Positions 29,572 through 37,574 of a DNA stretch of 64,000 bases are shown here, in pieces. How positions within the stretch are numbered: position 1 is the stretch's first letter; the number at the start of each line of letters is the position of its first letter. The DNA is from Azospirillaceae bacterium (lineage in GTDB: Bacteria > Pseudomonadota > Alphaproteobacteria > Azospirillales > Azospirillaceae). The position numbers and the translations under genes were made by a program. Below the pieces are notes generated by a model. That model saw only the letters and a list, made by a program, of their open reading frames with translations, was not told the origin of the DNA and ran no database searches. The stretch covers positions 556,150-620,149 of the forward strand of contig JAPWJW010000004.1 of the NCBI GenBank assembly GCA_028283825.1, read 5' to 3'.

Positions 29572-30156
29572 TTATTCCACGCCGGTGGCGCGGACGGTCC
29601 AGCGGCCGTTCCACCGCAAGTCGGTCAGCGACAGGGGCACGATGTCCAGGCGCCAGAAGGCGTCGGCACCGGTGCCCAGGGCATGCAGCACCGCCGCCCG
29701 GATGGGGGCCGCGTGGGTCACGGCCACGACATGCCCTTCCGCATCGATCAGCCCGTCCATCCAGCCGCCCACGCGTTGCAGCAGCCGTGCGATGGACTCG
29801 CCGCCGTGGGGCTCGGCCGTCGGATCGGTCAGCCAGGCGGCCAGGCCCGCCGGATCGACGGCACCCACGGCCGACAGGCTCTGTCCTCGCCAATTGCCCG
29901 CATCCAGGTCACGAAGGACGGGATCGATGCCCGCCTCCAGGCTCAATGTCCGGGATAGTGGGGCCGCCGTCTGCCGGGCCCGCGTTTCCGGTGCCGTCCA
30001 TAGCCGGGCGGCCTTGCGCCACAGGGGTGCCCGATCGGCCAAATCCGCCATCCGCGCCAGGCCGGCGGCCTCCGCTGGTTCATCCGCCTGGGGGAAAACG
30101 GCGTCGCGTTGGGCACGGGTGGGGGCGTGGGCCAGCAGGGTCAGGCGCAGGGTCAT
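29572..30156 (-). CDS. Histidine phosphatase family protein, possible CobC-like
   Basis: This 194-residue protein has the phosphoglycerate-mutase-like fold. The first catalytic motif, normally RHG, reads LLAHAPT: the His is kept but the Arg is replaced by Ala. The second half shows WTAPETRARQTAAPL, LRDLDAGNWRGQSL and VVAVTHAAPIRAAVL with the second catalytic His. Proteins of this variant type accompany cobalamin genes, and it is divergent from the cobalamin riboswitch and cbtB. A role as alpha-ribazole phosphatase is possible but is weakened by the altered motif. The ATG at 30156 starts the fold. Confidence 0.65.
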   Translation of the reverse strand: MTLRLTLLAHAPTRAQRDAVFPQADEPAEAAGLARMADLADRAPLWRKAARLWTAPETRARQTAAPLSRTLSLEAGIDPVLRDLDAGNWRGQSLSAVGAVDPAGLAAWLTDPTAEPHGGESIARLLQRVGGWMDGLIDAEGHVVAVTHAAPIRAAVLHALGTGADAFWRLDIVPLSLTDLRWNGRWTVRATGVE

Positions 30157-30189
30157 GAGATATCCCTTGAAAGCGGGTGGGGGCACCCC

Positions 30190-30303
30190 TACCATCCGCC
30201 CGTCATTCGCGAACGGGGGAAGCCGGTGCAATTCCGGCACGGTCGCGCCACTGTGACCGGATGCCTTAGCCTTATATCGGCCGGCGTCCGGAAGCCAGAC
30301 CCC
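30190..30303 (+). promoter_or_regulatory. Cobalamin riboswitch upstream of cbtBA
   Basis: The core follows the consensus: GGGGAAGCCGGTGCAATTCC, CGGCACGG, then the B12 box GCCACTGTGA (30247-30256), and GGAAGCCAGAC at 30290-30300. It lies 70 bp before the cbtB start codon. Such riboswitches shut off cobalt uptake when adenosylcobalamin is plentiful. Confidence 0.88.
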
Positions 30304-30373
30304 CCGCTTGCCCAATCCAGCCTGGCACGGCTGATCGCGCACGGGACGCGTTTTTCCCAGGGAGCGTACAATC

Positions 30374-30593
30374 ATGGCCCACGCCGCCACCCAGTCCGGC
30401 ACCCCTGCCGTTGCCCCTTCCCGTCATCTCCGCCGGCGAGCTGCTGCCGTGGGCGGTGTTCGGCGGCCTGCTGCTGGTGCTGATGCTGTATTTCGTGGGG
30501 GCGGAGCAGGGGGCGACCTCCCTGGTCCAGGGCCGTGCCGTGCATGAATTCGTGCATGACGCCCGCCACCTGCTGGGCTTCCCCTGCCATTAA
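30374..30593 (+). CDS. cbtB: Cobalt transporter subunit CbtB (apparent frameshift near its start)
   Basis: The short protein has one membrane helix (LLPWAVFGGLLLVLMLYFVG) and the family's C-terminal end VHEFVHDARHLLGFPCH, whose His residues likely bind cobalt. CbtB partners CbtA in B12-regulated cobalt uptake. The ATG at 30374 has AGGGAG upstream but is one base out of frame with the helix. Reading MAHAATQSGTPAV into PLPVISAGEL requires skipping one base near 30411. The only in-frame start is a TTG at 30411 without a ribosome site. I suspect a sequence error or a real lesion. It follows the cobalamin riboswitch directly. Confidence 0.75.
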
Positions 30594-30680
30594 CGTTTTC
30601 CCGCCTTCGCTGGGAAACGTTAATTTCTTGTTCGGCCGTGCGATTCACGCTTTGGGCGTTTCCGTCCAAAGTGATCGCAC
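30591..30680. promoter_or_regulatory. Two hairpins between cbtB and cbtA
   Basis: The first, 30591-30622, begins with the cbtB stop codon: TAACGTTTTCCC pairs with GGGAAACGTTA around a TTCG-containing loop. The second, 30638-30680, pairs GTGCGATTCAC...CTTTGG with CCAAAGTGATCGCAC, with bulges, and ends 21 bp before cbtA. They may protect the short cbtB message or reduce read-through into cbtA. Confidence 0.5.
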
Positions 30681-30701
30681 TTGAGGCAGGTCCTATCCAT
30701 C

Positions 30702-31520
30702 ATGGTTGGAATCCTTCTGGCCCGCGGGATGCTGATCGGCATCCTGGCGGGTGTGCTCGCCTTCGGTGTGGCCCGCTTGGCCGGCGAAGGGTCTGTCGAA
30801 CGCGCCATCGCCTTCGAAGCCGCCCACGCTCACGAGGGGCATGACGATCATCATCACGATCAGGCCGATGCGGATCACGACGATGATCATGCCGGCGTTG
30901 GCCACAGCCACGGCGATGATGAGGAAGAACTGTTCAGCCGCGGGGTGCAGAGCACCGGCGGCCTGCTGACCGGCCTGTTGGTTTATGGTGCGGCCATCGG
31001 CGGCCTGTTCGCCCTGGTCTACGCCTACGCCCAGGGCCGTTTGGGTGCGCTGAGTCCCCGCGCACTGGCGGCCGTGCTGGCCCTGCTGGGGTTCGTGGCC
31101 CTGGTCCTGGTGCCGGCGTTCAAATACCCGGCCAACCCGCCGGCGGTGGGCGATCCCGACACCATCAGGCAGCGTACCGCCCTGTTTTTCATGGTGCTGA
31201 TCCTGTCTGTCGTCGCCATGGTCGCGGCCGTGGTGCTGGCCCGGCGGCTGGCGGCGCGCTGGGGCGCCTGGAACGCTGCCATCGCTGGTGGCGCCCTGTT
31301 CCTGGCGGTGGTGATCGCGGCCGGCTTGGTATTGCCGGCGGTGGACGAGGTGCCGGCCGACTTCCCCGCCCAACTGCTGTGGCGCTTCCGCCTGGCCTCT
31401 TGGGCTATTCAAGCCACCTTATGGGCCGGCCTGGGCTTGGGCTTCGGCGCGTGGATGCAGGTGGCGCAAGGGCGGGACGTGGCGGCCCTGCGGCAGGATC
31501 GGCGGCCGGCGTTGTTCTGA
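30702..31520 (+). CDS. cbtA: Cobalt transporter subunit CbtA
   Basis: This 272-residue membrane protein has about five or six helices. The first (MVGILLARGMLIGILAGVLAFGVARLAGE) is the family signature. It is followed by an external loop of about 35 residues packed with His and Asp (AHEGHDDHHHDQADADHDDD, GHSHGDDEEE), probably a cobalt-gathering arm. FKYPANPPAVGDPDTIRQR is the conserved central motif, with FRLASWAIQ near the end. It forms an operon with cbtB after the riboswitch. The ATG at 30702 is preferred to the TTG at 30681. Confidence 0.87.
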   Translation: MVGILLARGMLIGILAGVLAFGVARLAGEGSVERAIAFEAAHAHEGHDDHHHDQADADHDDDHAGVGHSHGDDEEELFSRGVQSTGGLLTGLLVYGAAIGGLFALVYAYAQGRLGALSPRALAAVLALLGFVALVLVPAFKYPANPPAVGDPDTIRQRTALFFMVLILSVVAMVAAVVLARRLAARWGAWNAAIAGGALFLAVVIAAGLVLPAVDEVPADFPAQLLWRFRLASWAIQATLWAGLGLGFGAWMQVAQGRDVAALRQDRRPALF

Positions 31521-31546
31521 CCGAACCAGCACCGGAACTTGGGGCA

Positions 31547-32569
31547 TCAGCCTTGGGGCTTGCCCGTGGTCGCTTCGCTTTCAGGCGCGAAAGTCTGGAT
31601 GGTGGCGTGCCAGTGCGCGAACGTGTCGCCAAGCCCCAGTGTCTGGAACCAGTGGGCGAAACCGAAATCGAAGCCGTAGGCGATGCCTATGCTCAGGTGC
31701 GCGGACGGGGGCAGATCGGTGGCTTTCAGCACCTGCGCCGCGATGCGTGCCAGTTCCGGCCGCGCGTCGGCCATGGGCTGGAACAGGCGGACCGAGACCG
31801 CCAGCACTTCCGACGGGCCGGGGGCGTTTCCCGCGATCCGCTGGGTGTGGCTAATGCCCACGACCTCGACTTCCGGAAGCGTATCCACGGCCGTATAGAC
31901 GGCCCGCAGCGGTCGTCCCAGCGGGGTGAAGAAAAAGGCCGGGCTCAGGGCTGCCAGCAGGATGGCCGCGATCAGGACGCCGGTCATATGGCTGCCCAGT
32001 CTCTCCAGTACCAAGGGGACCGGGGAGGATGGCATCGTCCGGCCACCGATCCGGGCAACGTACGTGCCGCAAGCCAGGTCATGCAGGCCACGGCGGCTGG
32101 GACGGTTGAATAGGAAAAGCAGAATCTGCCCCAGAAGCGCGCCTCCGAAAAGGGTGGTGGTAACCCAACCCACGATCATCACCGGGGTGTCGTTCGACAG
32201 GGATTTGAGCAGCATGCCGTTCAGGAACCAGGGTGCGGTCAGGATCATCGCCCGAACCAGGGCTTCGCTCACCTGCGGCGGCTCCCCCCCGGCTGACAGC
32301 ACCCGTAGTTTCAGCAGCCGCTTGCCCGGCGTCTGACCGTTGCCCAGCCGGCTGCCCAGCAGGCCGAAATAGCAGACGGCGACAGCCCATCCGATGAAAC
32401 GACCGCCGGTGCCCAGGGCCGCCGCCTGATGGAACAGGGGAATGCCGACGGCCAAGCCGGCAGCGGCCAGAACCAGGATGTCGACCACCAAGGCCAGCAG
32501 GCGGGGCCAGAAGCGGGCGAAGGATGGCGGCGTTAACGCGTCCGGCGCGGTTGAATCCAAGGTGTCCAT
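31547..32569 (-). CDS. RDD-family membrane protein
   Basis: This 340-residue protein starts with an RDD domain. FARFWPRLLALVVDILVLAA carries the Arg-Asp signature, and LGNGQTPGKRLLKLRVL and RRGLHDLACGTYV are the other conserved parts. A further helix (GVLIAAILLAALSPAFFF) leads into a C-terminal soluble part of about 120 residues (VEVVGISHTQ, LAVSVRLFQP) not assigned to a family. RDD proteins are thought to be transporters or membrane-protein helpers. The start at the ATG at 32569 matches the domain. No obvious link to its neighbours. Confidence 0.75.
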   Translation of the reverse strand: MDTLDSTAPDALTPPSFARFWPRLLALVVDILVLAAAGLAVGIPLFHQAAALGTGGRFIGWAVAVCYFGLLGSRLGNGQTPGKRLLKLRVLSAGGEPPQVSEALVRAMILTAPWFLNGMLLKSLSNDTPVMIVGWVTTTLFGGALLGQILLFLFNRPSRRGLHDLACGTYVARIGGRTMPSSPVPLVLERLGSHMTGVLIAAILLAALSPAFFFTPLGRPLRAVYTAVDTLPEVEVVGISHTQRIAGNAPGPSEVLAVSVRLFQPMADARPELARIAAQVLKATDLPPSAHLSIGIAYGFDFGFAHWFQTLGLGDTFAHWHATIQTFAPESEATTGKPQG

Positions 32570-32751
32570 CCATCTTCCCCCACGGCTTGGCGCCACAGCC
32601 AATAGGATAGGCTGTGTGGACTTCTTATGTCATGGCGTGTGGCGCGCGCGCCAGCCGGATGCCGGGCAGCCATCCCATGACAGGGCGGTGACAGGGTGGC
32701 GGCTCGCCCCGTACAACGGAACCGGCCCCGTACAGGAACCGTCGCCCCCCC

Positions 32752-33588
32752 ATGTCCATTTCCGTCTTCGCCGTCGTCATGTTCGCGGCCCTGCTGCACG
32801 CCACCTGGAACGCCATCGTCAAGGGCGCGGGGGACAAGCTGCTGGGGGCGGTGCAGGTGGCGGCGTTCGGTGCGCTGATCGCCGCCGTGGCCCTGCCTTT
32901 CCTGCCGCAGCCGGCCGTGGCCAGTTGGCCCTATATCGTGGCGTCCAGCGTCTTGCAGGTCCTGTACATGAGCCTGCTGGCCCGTGCCTATCATGTCGCG
33001 GACATGAGCCAGACCTATCCCCTGATGCGGGGCACGGCACCGCTGGTGGTGGCGCTGGTCGGCAGCCTGTGGCTGCGGGAACCGCTGTCCGTCACGGCCT
33101 GGGTCGGCGTGGCGGTGATCTGCGCCGGCATTCTCAGCATGGCGTGGCTGGGTCGCGGCGGCGGCGGGGGCAAGGGGCTGCGCGTGGCGCTGCTGAACGC
33201 GGCGGTGATCGCGGGCTATACCCTGGTGGACGGGCACGGCGTGCGCCTGTCGGGGGCGCCGGCCGCCTACACCCTGTGGGGCATGTTGCTGAACGGCATT
33301 CCGCTGGTGGGTTGGGCGCTGGTGTTCCGCCGCCGTCCCTTCCTGGACCAGGCCCGGCGGCAGTGGCGCCGGGGCGTGGTGGGCGGCTTCGGCAGCCTGA
33401 CCTCATACGGCCTGGCGCTGTGGGCCATGACCCTGGCGCCGGTGGCGGTGATCGCCGCCTTGCGCGAAAGCTCCATCCTGTTCGGCACCGCCATCGCGGC
33501 CCTGGTGCTGAAGGAAAGGGTCGGCCCCCGCCGGGTGGCGGCCGCGTGCCTGATCGCGGCGGGGGCCATGGTGCTGCGCCTGGCGTGA
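32752..33588 (+). CDS. EamA/DMT-family transporter
   Basis: This 278-residue protein has ten predicted membrane helices in two related halves, as in drug/metabolite transporters. FAALLHATWNAIVKG is the typical first helix, LARAYHVADMSQTYPLMRGTAPL the end of the first half, and APVAVIAALRESSILFGTAIAALVLKERVG the matching part of the second. The substrate is unknown; relatives export amino acids or metabolites. It converges with the sugar transporter gene, 7 bp apart. Confidence 0.85.
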   Translation: MSISVFAVVMFAALLHATWNAIVKGAGDKLLGAVQVAAFGALIAAVALPFLPQPAVASWPYIVASSVLQVLYMSLLARAYHVADMSQTYPLMRGTAPLVVALVGSLWLREPLSVTAWVGVAVICAGILSMAWLGRGGGGGKGLRVALLNAAVIAGYTLVDGHGVRLSGAPAAYTLWGMLLNGIPLVGWALVFRRRPFLDQARRQWRRGVVGGFGSLTSYGLALWAMTLAPVAVIAALRESSILFGTAIAALVLKERVGPRRVAAACLIAAGAMVLRLA

Positions 33589-33595
33589 TGCCGGC

Positions 33596-35065
33596 CTATT
33601 CGGCGGGGCTCAGCCGCGCCTCCAGGTGCTGTTCCAGGGTTTCCAGTGATTTTCCGCGCGTTTCCGGCACGAAATGCCAGACGAAGGCCAGTGACGCCAC
33701 GTTCAGGGCCGCCAGCAGGAAGAAGGTCTCGCCGCCCAGCCAGTCCAGCAGGATGGGAAACAGGAAGGCGACAGCGGCATTGAACATCCACATCACCGCC
33801 ACCACCAGGCCCGTCACCACGCCGCGCATGCGCTGGGGGAACAGTTCCGACATCAGCAGCCAGTAGATGGTGCTGATCATGCCCTGCTGGAAAAACATGA
33901 AGGCGAAGATGATGGCCAGCGCGATATAGCTGCGCCCCGTCCCGTCCGGCATCAGTTGCAGCACGGCACCCAAGCCCATCAGGCACAGGATCGCCCCGAC
34001 CAGGCCCGTCATCAGCAGGGCGCGGCGGTTGTTGCGGGTGATCAGCCAGATGCCCAGCAGGGTGGACAGCACGGCGATGACGCCGTTGCCGATGGTGCCG
34101 GTCAGGGCGGCCTCCGTCCCCATGCCGGTCGATTGCAGGATGATGGGGGTGAAGTACATGAAGGCGTTGACGCCGGTGAACTGCGCCACGAAACCCAGCC
34201 CGATGCCGATCAGCATCAGGTTGCGGATCCAGGGGGTGCGCAGTTCGCTCAGGCCCGTGGCCTCGCTGACATCGCTGGTGGCGGCCATCATGCCGGCCAG
34301 CTCCCGCTCGCGCTGGGCCGGGTCCTGGCGGATGCGCGCCATGACGGCCCGCGCCTCATCCTCCCGGTTGTGCAGGGCAAGCCAGCGGGGCGATTCCGGC
34401 ATGAACACCATGCCCAGCCACAGCAGCAGCGCCGGCACGGCGGCGACCGCCAGCATGACGCGCCACACCGCCGGATCGTGCAGCACATGGGCCAGCACGG
34501 CGCTGCAGACATAGGCCAGCATCTGGCCGGTGACGATCATCAGTTCGCTGCGGGTCACCAGGCGGGCGCGGCGGTTGGGCGGCGCTATCTCCGCGATGAA
34601 GACGGGCACGACGGCGGAGGCGCCACCAACACCCATGCCCAGGAAGAAACGGGTGGCCGCCATCAGGGCGATGTCGGGGGCGCCGGCCGTGCCCAAGGCG
34701 CCGGTGAAGAACACCAAGGCCAGGATCAGGATGGCGGCGCGGCGGCCATAGCGGTCGGACAGGCGCCCGCCGATGAAGGATCCCAGGGCGGCGCCGAAGA
34801 TCAGGGCCGCGGTGATCGCCCCCTCCGTCAGCGGGGTCAGGCCCAACCCGCCTTGGGTGGCCGCACGGCTCATATAGGGCAGGGCGCCGGCGATGACGCC
34901 GGTATCGTATCCGAAGGCCAGCGCGCCCAGGGTGGCGACGCCGGTGATCACTTGCACGTAGTTATAGGCGCCGTTCTTGGCTGCTTTGGCGGCGGGTGGT
35001 GGGAGGGGATCCACCAGAGAATCCGGGAGTGACGCGGCGGACGTTGTGGCGTTCGTCGTATCCAT
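33596..35065 (-). CDS. Sugar porter of the major facilitator superfamily
   Basis: This 489-residue protein has twelve helices and sugar-porter signatures: LGALAFGYDTGVIAGALPY in helix 1, GRLSDRYGRRAA between helices 2 and 3, FLGMGVGGASAVVPVFIAEIAP, PESPRWLALHNRE before the central loop, QFTGVNAFMYFTPII in helix 7, and VPETRGKSLETLEQHL at the end. It probably takes up a hexose with protons. I start at the ATG at 35065, which has AAGGAAAAGG upstream, rather than at 35098. Confidence 0.87.
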   Translation of the reverse strand: MDTTNATTSAASLPDSLVDPLPPPAAKAAKNGAYNYVQVITGVATLGALAFGYDTGVIAGALPYMSRAATQGGLGLTPLTEGAITAALIFGAALGSFIGGRLSDRYGRRAAILILALVFFTGALGTAGAPDIALMAATRFFLGMGVGGASAVVPVFIAEIAPPNRRARLVTRSELMIVTGQMLAYVCSAVLAHVLHDPAVWRVMLAVAAVPALLLWLGMVFMPESPRWLALHNREDEARAVMARIRQDPAQRERELAGMMAATSDVSEATGLSELRTPWIRNLMLIGIGLGFVAQFTGVNAFMYFTPIILQSTGMGTEAALTGTIGNGVIAVLSTLLGIWLITRNNRRALLMTGLVGAILCLMGLGAVLQLMPDGTGRSYIALAIIFAFMFFQQGMISTIYWLLMSELFPQRMRGVVTGLVVAVMWMFNAAVAFLFPILLDWLGGETFFLLAALNVASLAFVWHFVPETRGKSLETLEQHLEARLSPAE

Positions 35066-35464
35066 GACGGCTTGTTTTTCCTTTTCCTTTTCCGACATGC
35101 CGCCCGCCAATCAGGCAAAAGCGATCCCAGCCCGGCGCCCAAGGGGGAACGCCGAAGGGGTTGTTCGGATAAAAGATGCGATCACCGGCTGCGGGGCTCA
35201 TTCCCCGGGCACGGCGGACGGATCCGCCCCGCACGTAAGGGACCGGATCCTGTGATCGCTTTCAGGGATGGGGACGGTGGATGGATCACACCGGGCGCCC
35301 GGCCGATGTCAGGCCGGGCACGCATCCCCGACGGCGCCGCAACTCAGGGGCAGGGGCCGCACCTCATGCTGAATCGTGGCCGACAAAGCGGGGCTTCCAC
35401 GTTCGAGGTGACCCGAAAGTACCAGTCAGATAGTTGTGTTGTCAACCTTATGGGGCTGGCGGGC
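35066..35464. other. 399-bp gap between sugar porter and cobB
   Basis: No gene was found. On the minus strand a TTGACA box (35445 to 35440) could be part of a promoter for the sugar porter. Between 35172 and 35262 there is nested inverted pairing: AAAGATGCGATCAC with GTGATCGCTTT, TGCGGGGC with GCCCCGCA. AAGATGCGATCACC at 35173-35186 is identical to part of the MITE at 19785, so this may be a decayed relative. Confidence 0.35.
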
Positions 35465-36799
35465 TTATCCGGCTGCCGCGATCAGGTGCAGGAAGGACCC
35501 GGTGACGCCGCCCCGCCGGCTGCCCAAGGGCCCCAGATCGGTGCCGTCGGCGGCCTGCGCCGTCAGCAATGGGGCATCAGCACCAGGTGTGACCACGCTG
35601 GCGTAATGGAACTCATGCCCGCGGAAGCGGCTGCCCTGGGGGCCGAAAGGCAGGTCGGCCAGGGTGGTGATCAGGCGATAACCCAGATGCAGCTTGCGCT
35701 TGGCGAAGCTGGTCTGGACGGACAGCAGGCCCAGCATGTCGTGCGCCTGACCCTGGGCATCCACCAGCACCTCGCCCAGGGTCATGTAGCCGCCGCACTC
35801 GCCATAGATGGCGGCACCCTGCTCGGCCAGCCGGCGCATGCCGGCCTTAAACGTCACGGCGGCGGCCAATGTGCCGGCGTGCAGTTCGGGATAGCCGCCG
35901 GGCAGGTAGACGGCGTCGGCGCCGGCATCCGGCGCCTGGTCGGCCAGGGGGGAGAAGGAAAGGATCTCTGCCCCGGCGGCGCGCCAACCTGCCAGCACGT
36001 GGGGGTAGGTGAAACTGAACGCCGCGTCGGCGGCCAGCGCGATGCGCTGCCCCGGTGGCCGCAGGGCGGGCACGTCGCTGGCGACGGCCGGGGTGTGTGG
36101 CACGGCCAGGGCGGCCAACCGGTCCAGATCCACATGTTCCCCCACCCAGGTGCCCAGGGCCGCCAGGCGGTCGGCCAGGGCGTCGGTCTCCGCCGCCTGC
36201 ACCAGGCCCAGGTGCCGTTCCGGCAGGGCCAGGCCGGGCGTGCGGGGCAGGGCGCCCAGCACGGGGATGTCCAGCGCGTGGATGGCGTCCTGGATCAGGC
36301 TGCGATGACGCGGGCTGGCGATGTTGTTCAGCACCACGCCGGCCAGGCGTACGTCGTCGCGGTACGTGGCGAAACCTTTGACCAGGGCCGCCACCGACTG
36401 CGACGCCCCGCGCCCGTCCACCACCAGCACGACGGGCCAGCCGGTGCGGGCCGCGATGTCGGCGGTGGCGCCATTGCCCCAGGCGCCCACCCGCGCCACA
36501 CCGTCGAACAGGCCCATCAGGGCCTCGCAGATCAGCAGTTGGCCATTTGCCGCCGCCCGGCCCGCCAGCGTGTCGAACAGGGCCGGCGCCATGGCCCAGC
36601 TGTCCAGGTTCAGGCTGGGATGGCCGCAGGCCGCCGCGTGGAAGGCCGGGTCGATATAGTCCGGCCCCGACTTGGCGGCGCGCACGTCCAGCCCGCGCGC
36701 GCGGAACGCCGCCAGCAGGCCCAGGGTCAGGGTGGTCTTGCCGGAGCCCGAGGCGGGCGAGGCGATGATCAGGCCGGGGGCGAACTCAGCCATGGGCAT
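35465..36799 (-). CDS. cobB: Cobyrinic acid a,c-diamide synthase
   Basis: This 444-residue glutamine-dependent amidotransferase amidates the a and c side chains of (hydrogeno)byrinic acid using ATP. The N-terminal domain has the P-loop ASPASGSGKTTLTLGL and the SGPDYIDP motif. The C-terminal class I glutaminase domain holds the nucleophile Cys in AAIYGECGGYMTLGE and a late His in FRGHEFHYAS. In the aerobic pathway it supplies the substrate for CobN. It overlaps cobA by 14 bp on the same strand, so both come from one transcript. Confidence 0.92.
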   Translation of the reverse strand: MPMAEFAPGLIIASPASGSGKTTLTLGLLAAFRARGLDVRAAKSGPDYIDPAFHAAACGHPSLNLDSWAMAPALFDTLAGRAAANGQLLICEALMGLFDGVARVGAWGNGATADIAARTGWPVVLVVDGRGASQSVAALVKGFATYRDDVRLAGVVLNNIASPRHRSLIQDAIHALDIPVLGALPRTPGLALPERHLGLVQAAETDALADRLAALGTWVGEHVDLDRLAALAVPHTPAVASDVPALRPPGQRIALAADAAFSFTYPHVLAGWRAAGAEILSFSPLADQAPDAGADAVYLPGGYPELHAGTLAAAVTFKAGMRRLAEQGAAIYGECGGYMTLGEVLVDAQGQAHDMLGLLSVQTSFAKRKLHLGYRLITTLADLPFGPQGSRFRGHEFHYASVVTPGADAPLLTAQAADGTDLGPLGSRRGGVTGSFLHLIAAAG

Positions 36800-37574
36800 C
36801 GACCCCCAGCCAGTTCAGTGTGCCGTGCAGTTCGGCGATGGCGCCGATGACGATGATGGCCGGCGGCGCCAGACCACTGTCCGCCAGATCCCGCGCGCAA
36901 GTCTCCAGTGTGCTGACCAGCACCTTCTGGCGCGGGGTGGTGGCATCGCAGATGACGGCGACGGCGGTATCCGGCGCCAGGCCACCGGCCATCAGCGCCT
37001 GCGCGATGCCGCCCAGGCCGCGCCAGGCCATGTACAGGATCAGCGGCGCCTTGGTGGCGGCAAGCGCCGCCCAGTCCGGCCCATCGCCCGCCGATTGGCC
37101 CGTCACCAGGATGACGGCCTGGTTGGCGGTGCGATGGGTGGCCGGGATGCCGGCATAGGCGGGACCGGCCAGGCCGGCGGTGATGCCCGGCACGACACGG
37201 AAGCGCAGGCCGGCCGCGACCAGGGCCAGCGCCTCCTCCCCCCCGCGGCCGAAGACGAAGGGGTCACCCGCCTTCAGGCGCAGCACGTGGCGGCCCTGGC
37301 GGCCCAGTTCCACCAGGCGCAGGCTGATGTCCTCCTGCGCCGGGGACGGGCGGCCGCCGCGCTTGCCGGCGAATTCCTTCACGGCGGCGGGATTGGCCAG
37401 GGCCAGGATGCGGTCATCGACCAGCGCGTCGTAGACGATATGATCGGCCTGGCGTAGAGCATGCAGCGCCAGCAGCGTTAGCAGGCCGGGGTCGCCGGGG
37501 CCGGCACCCACCAGCCAGACGCTGCCGGGCTCAAAGGCGGGAAGATCGAGAGCGGACAGGATCGGGTCAGTCAT
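36786..37574 (-). CDS. cobA: Uroporphyrinogen-III C-methyltransferase
   Basis: This 262-residue enzyme adds two methyl groups from SAM to uroporphyrinogen III to give precorrin-2, the entry step of corrin synthesis. Motifs are VWLVGAGPGDPGLLTLLALHAL, VYDALVD, GKRGG, LKAGDPFVFGRGGEE and VVPGITAGLAGPAYAGIPATHR. It is single-domain, without the CysG oxidase/ferrochelatase part. Its ATG at 37574 overlaps the ATG of divergent cbiD by two bases. It is translationally coupled to cobB. Confidence 0.92.
   Translation of the reverse strand: MTDPILSALDLPAFEPGSVWLVGAGPGDPGLLTLLALHALRQADHIVYDALVDDRILALANPAAVKEFAGKRGGRPSPAQEDISLRLVELGRQGRHVLRLKAGDPFVFGRGGEEALALVAAGLRFRVVPGITAGLAGPAYAGIPATHRTANQAVILVTGQSAGDGPDWAALAATKAPLILYMAWRGLGGIAQALMAGGLAPDTAVAVICDATTPRQKVLVSTLETCARDLADSGLAPPAIIVIGAIAELHGTLNWLGVDAHG

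Noticed and set aside
31547..35065. Assigning the RDD, EamA and sugar-porter genes to the cobalt operon
   Set aside because: They alternate in strand, lie beyond the cbtA stop and show no link to cobalt or B12.
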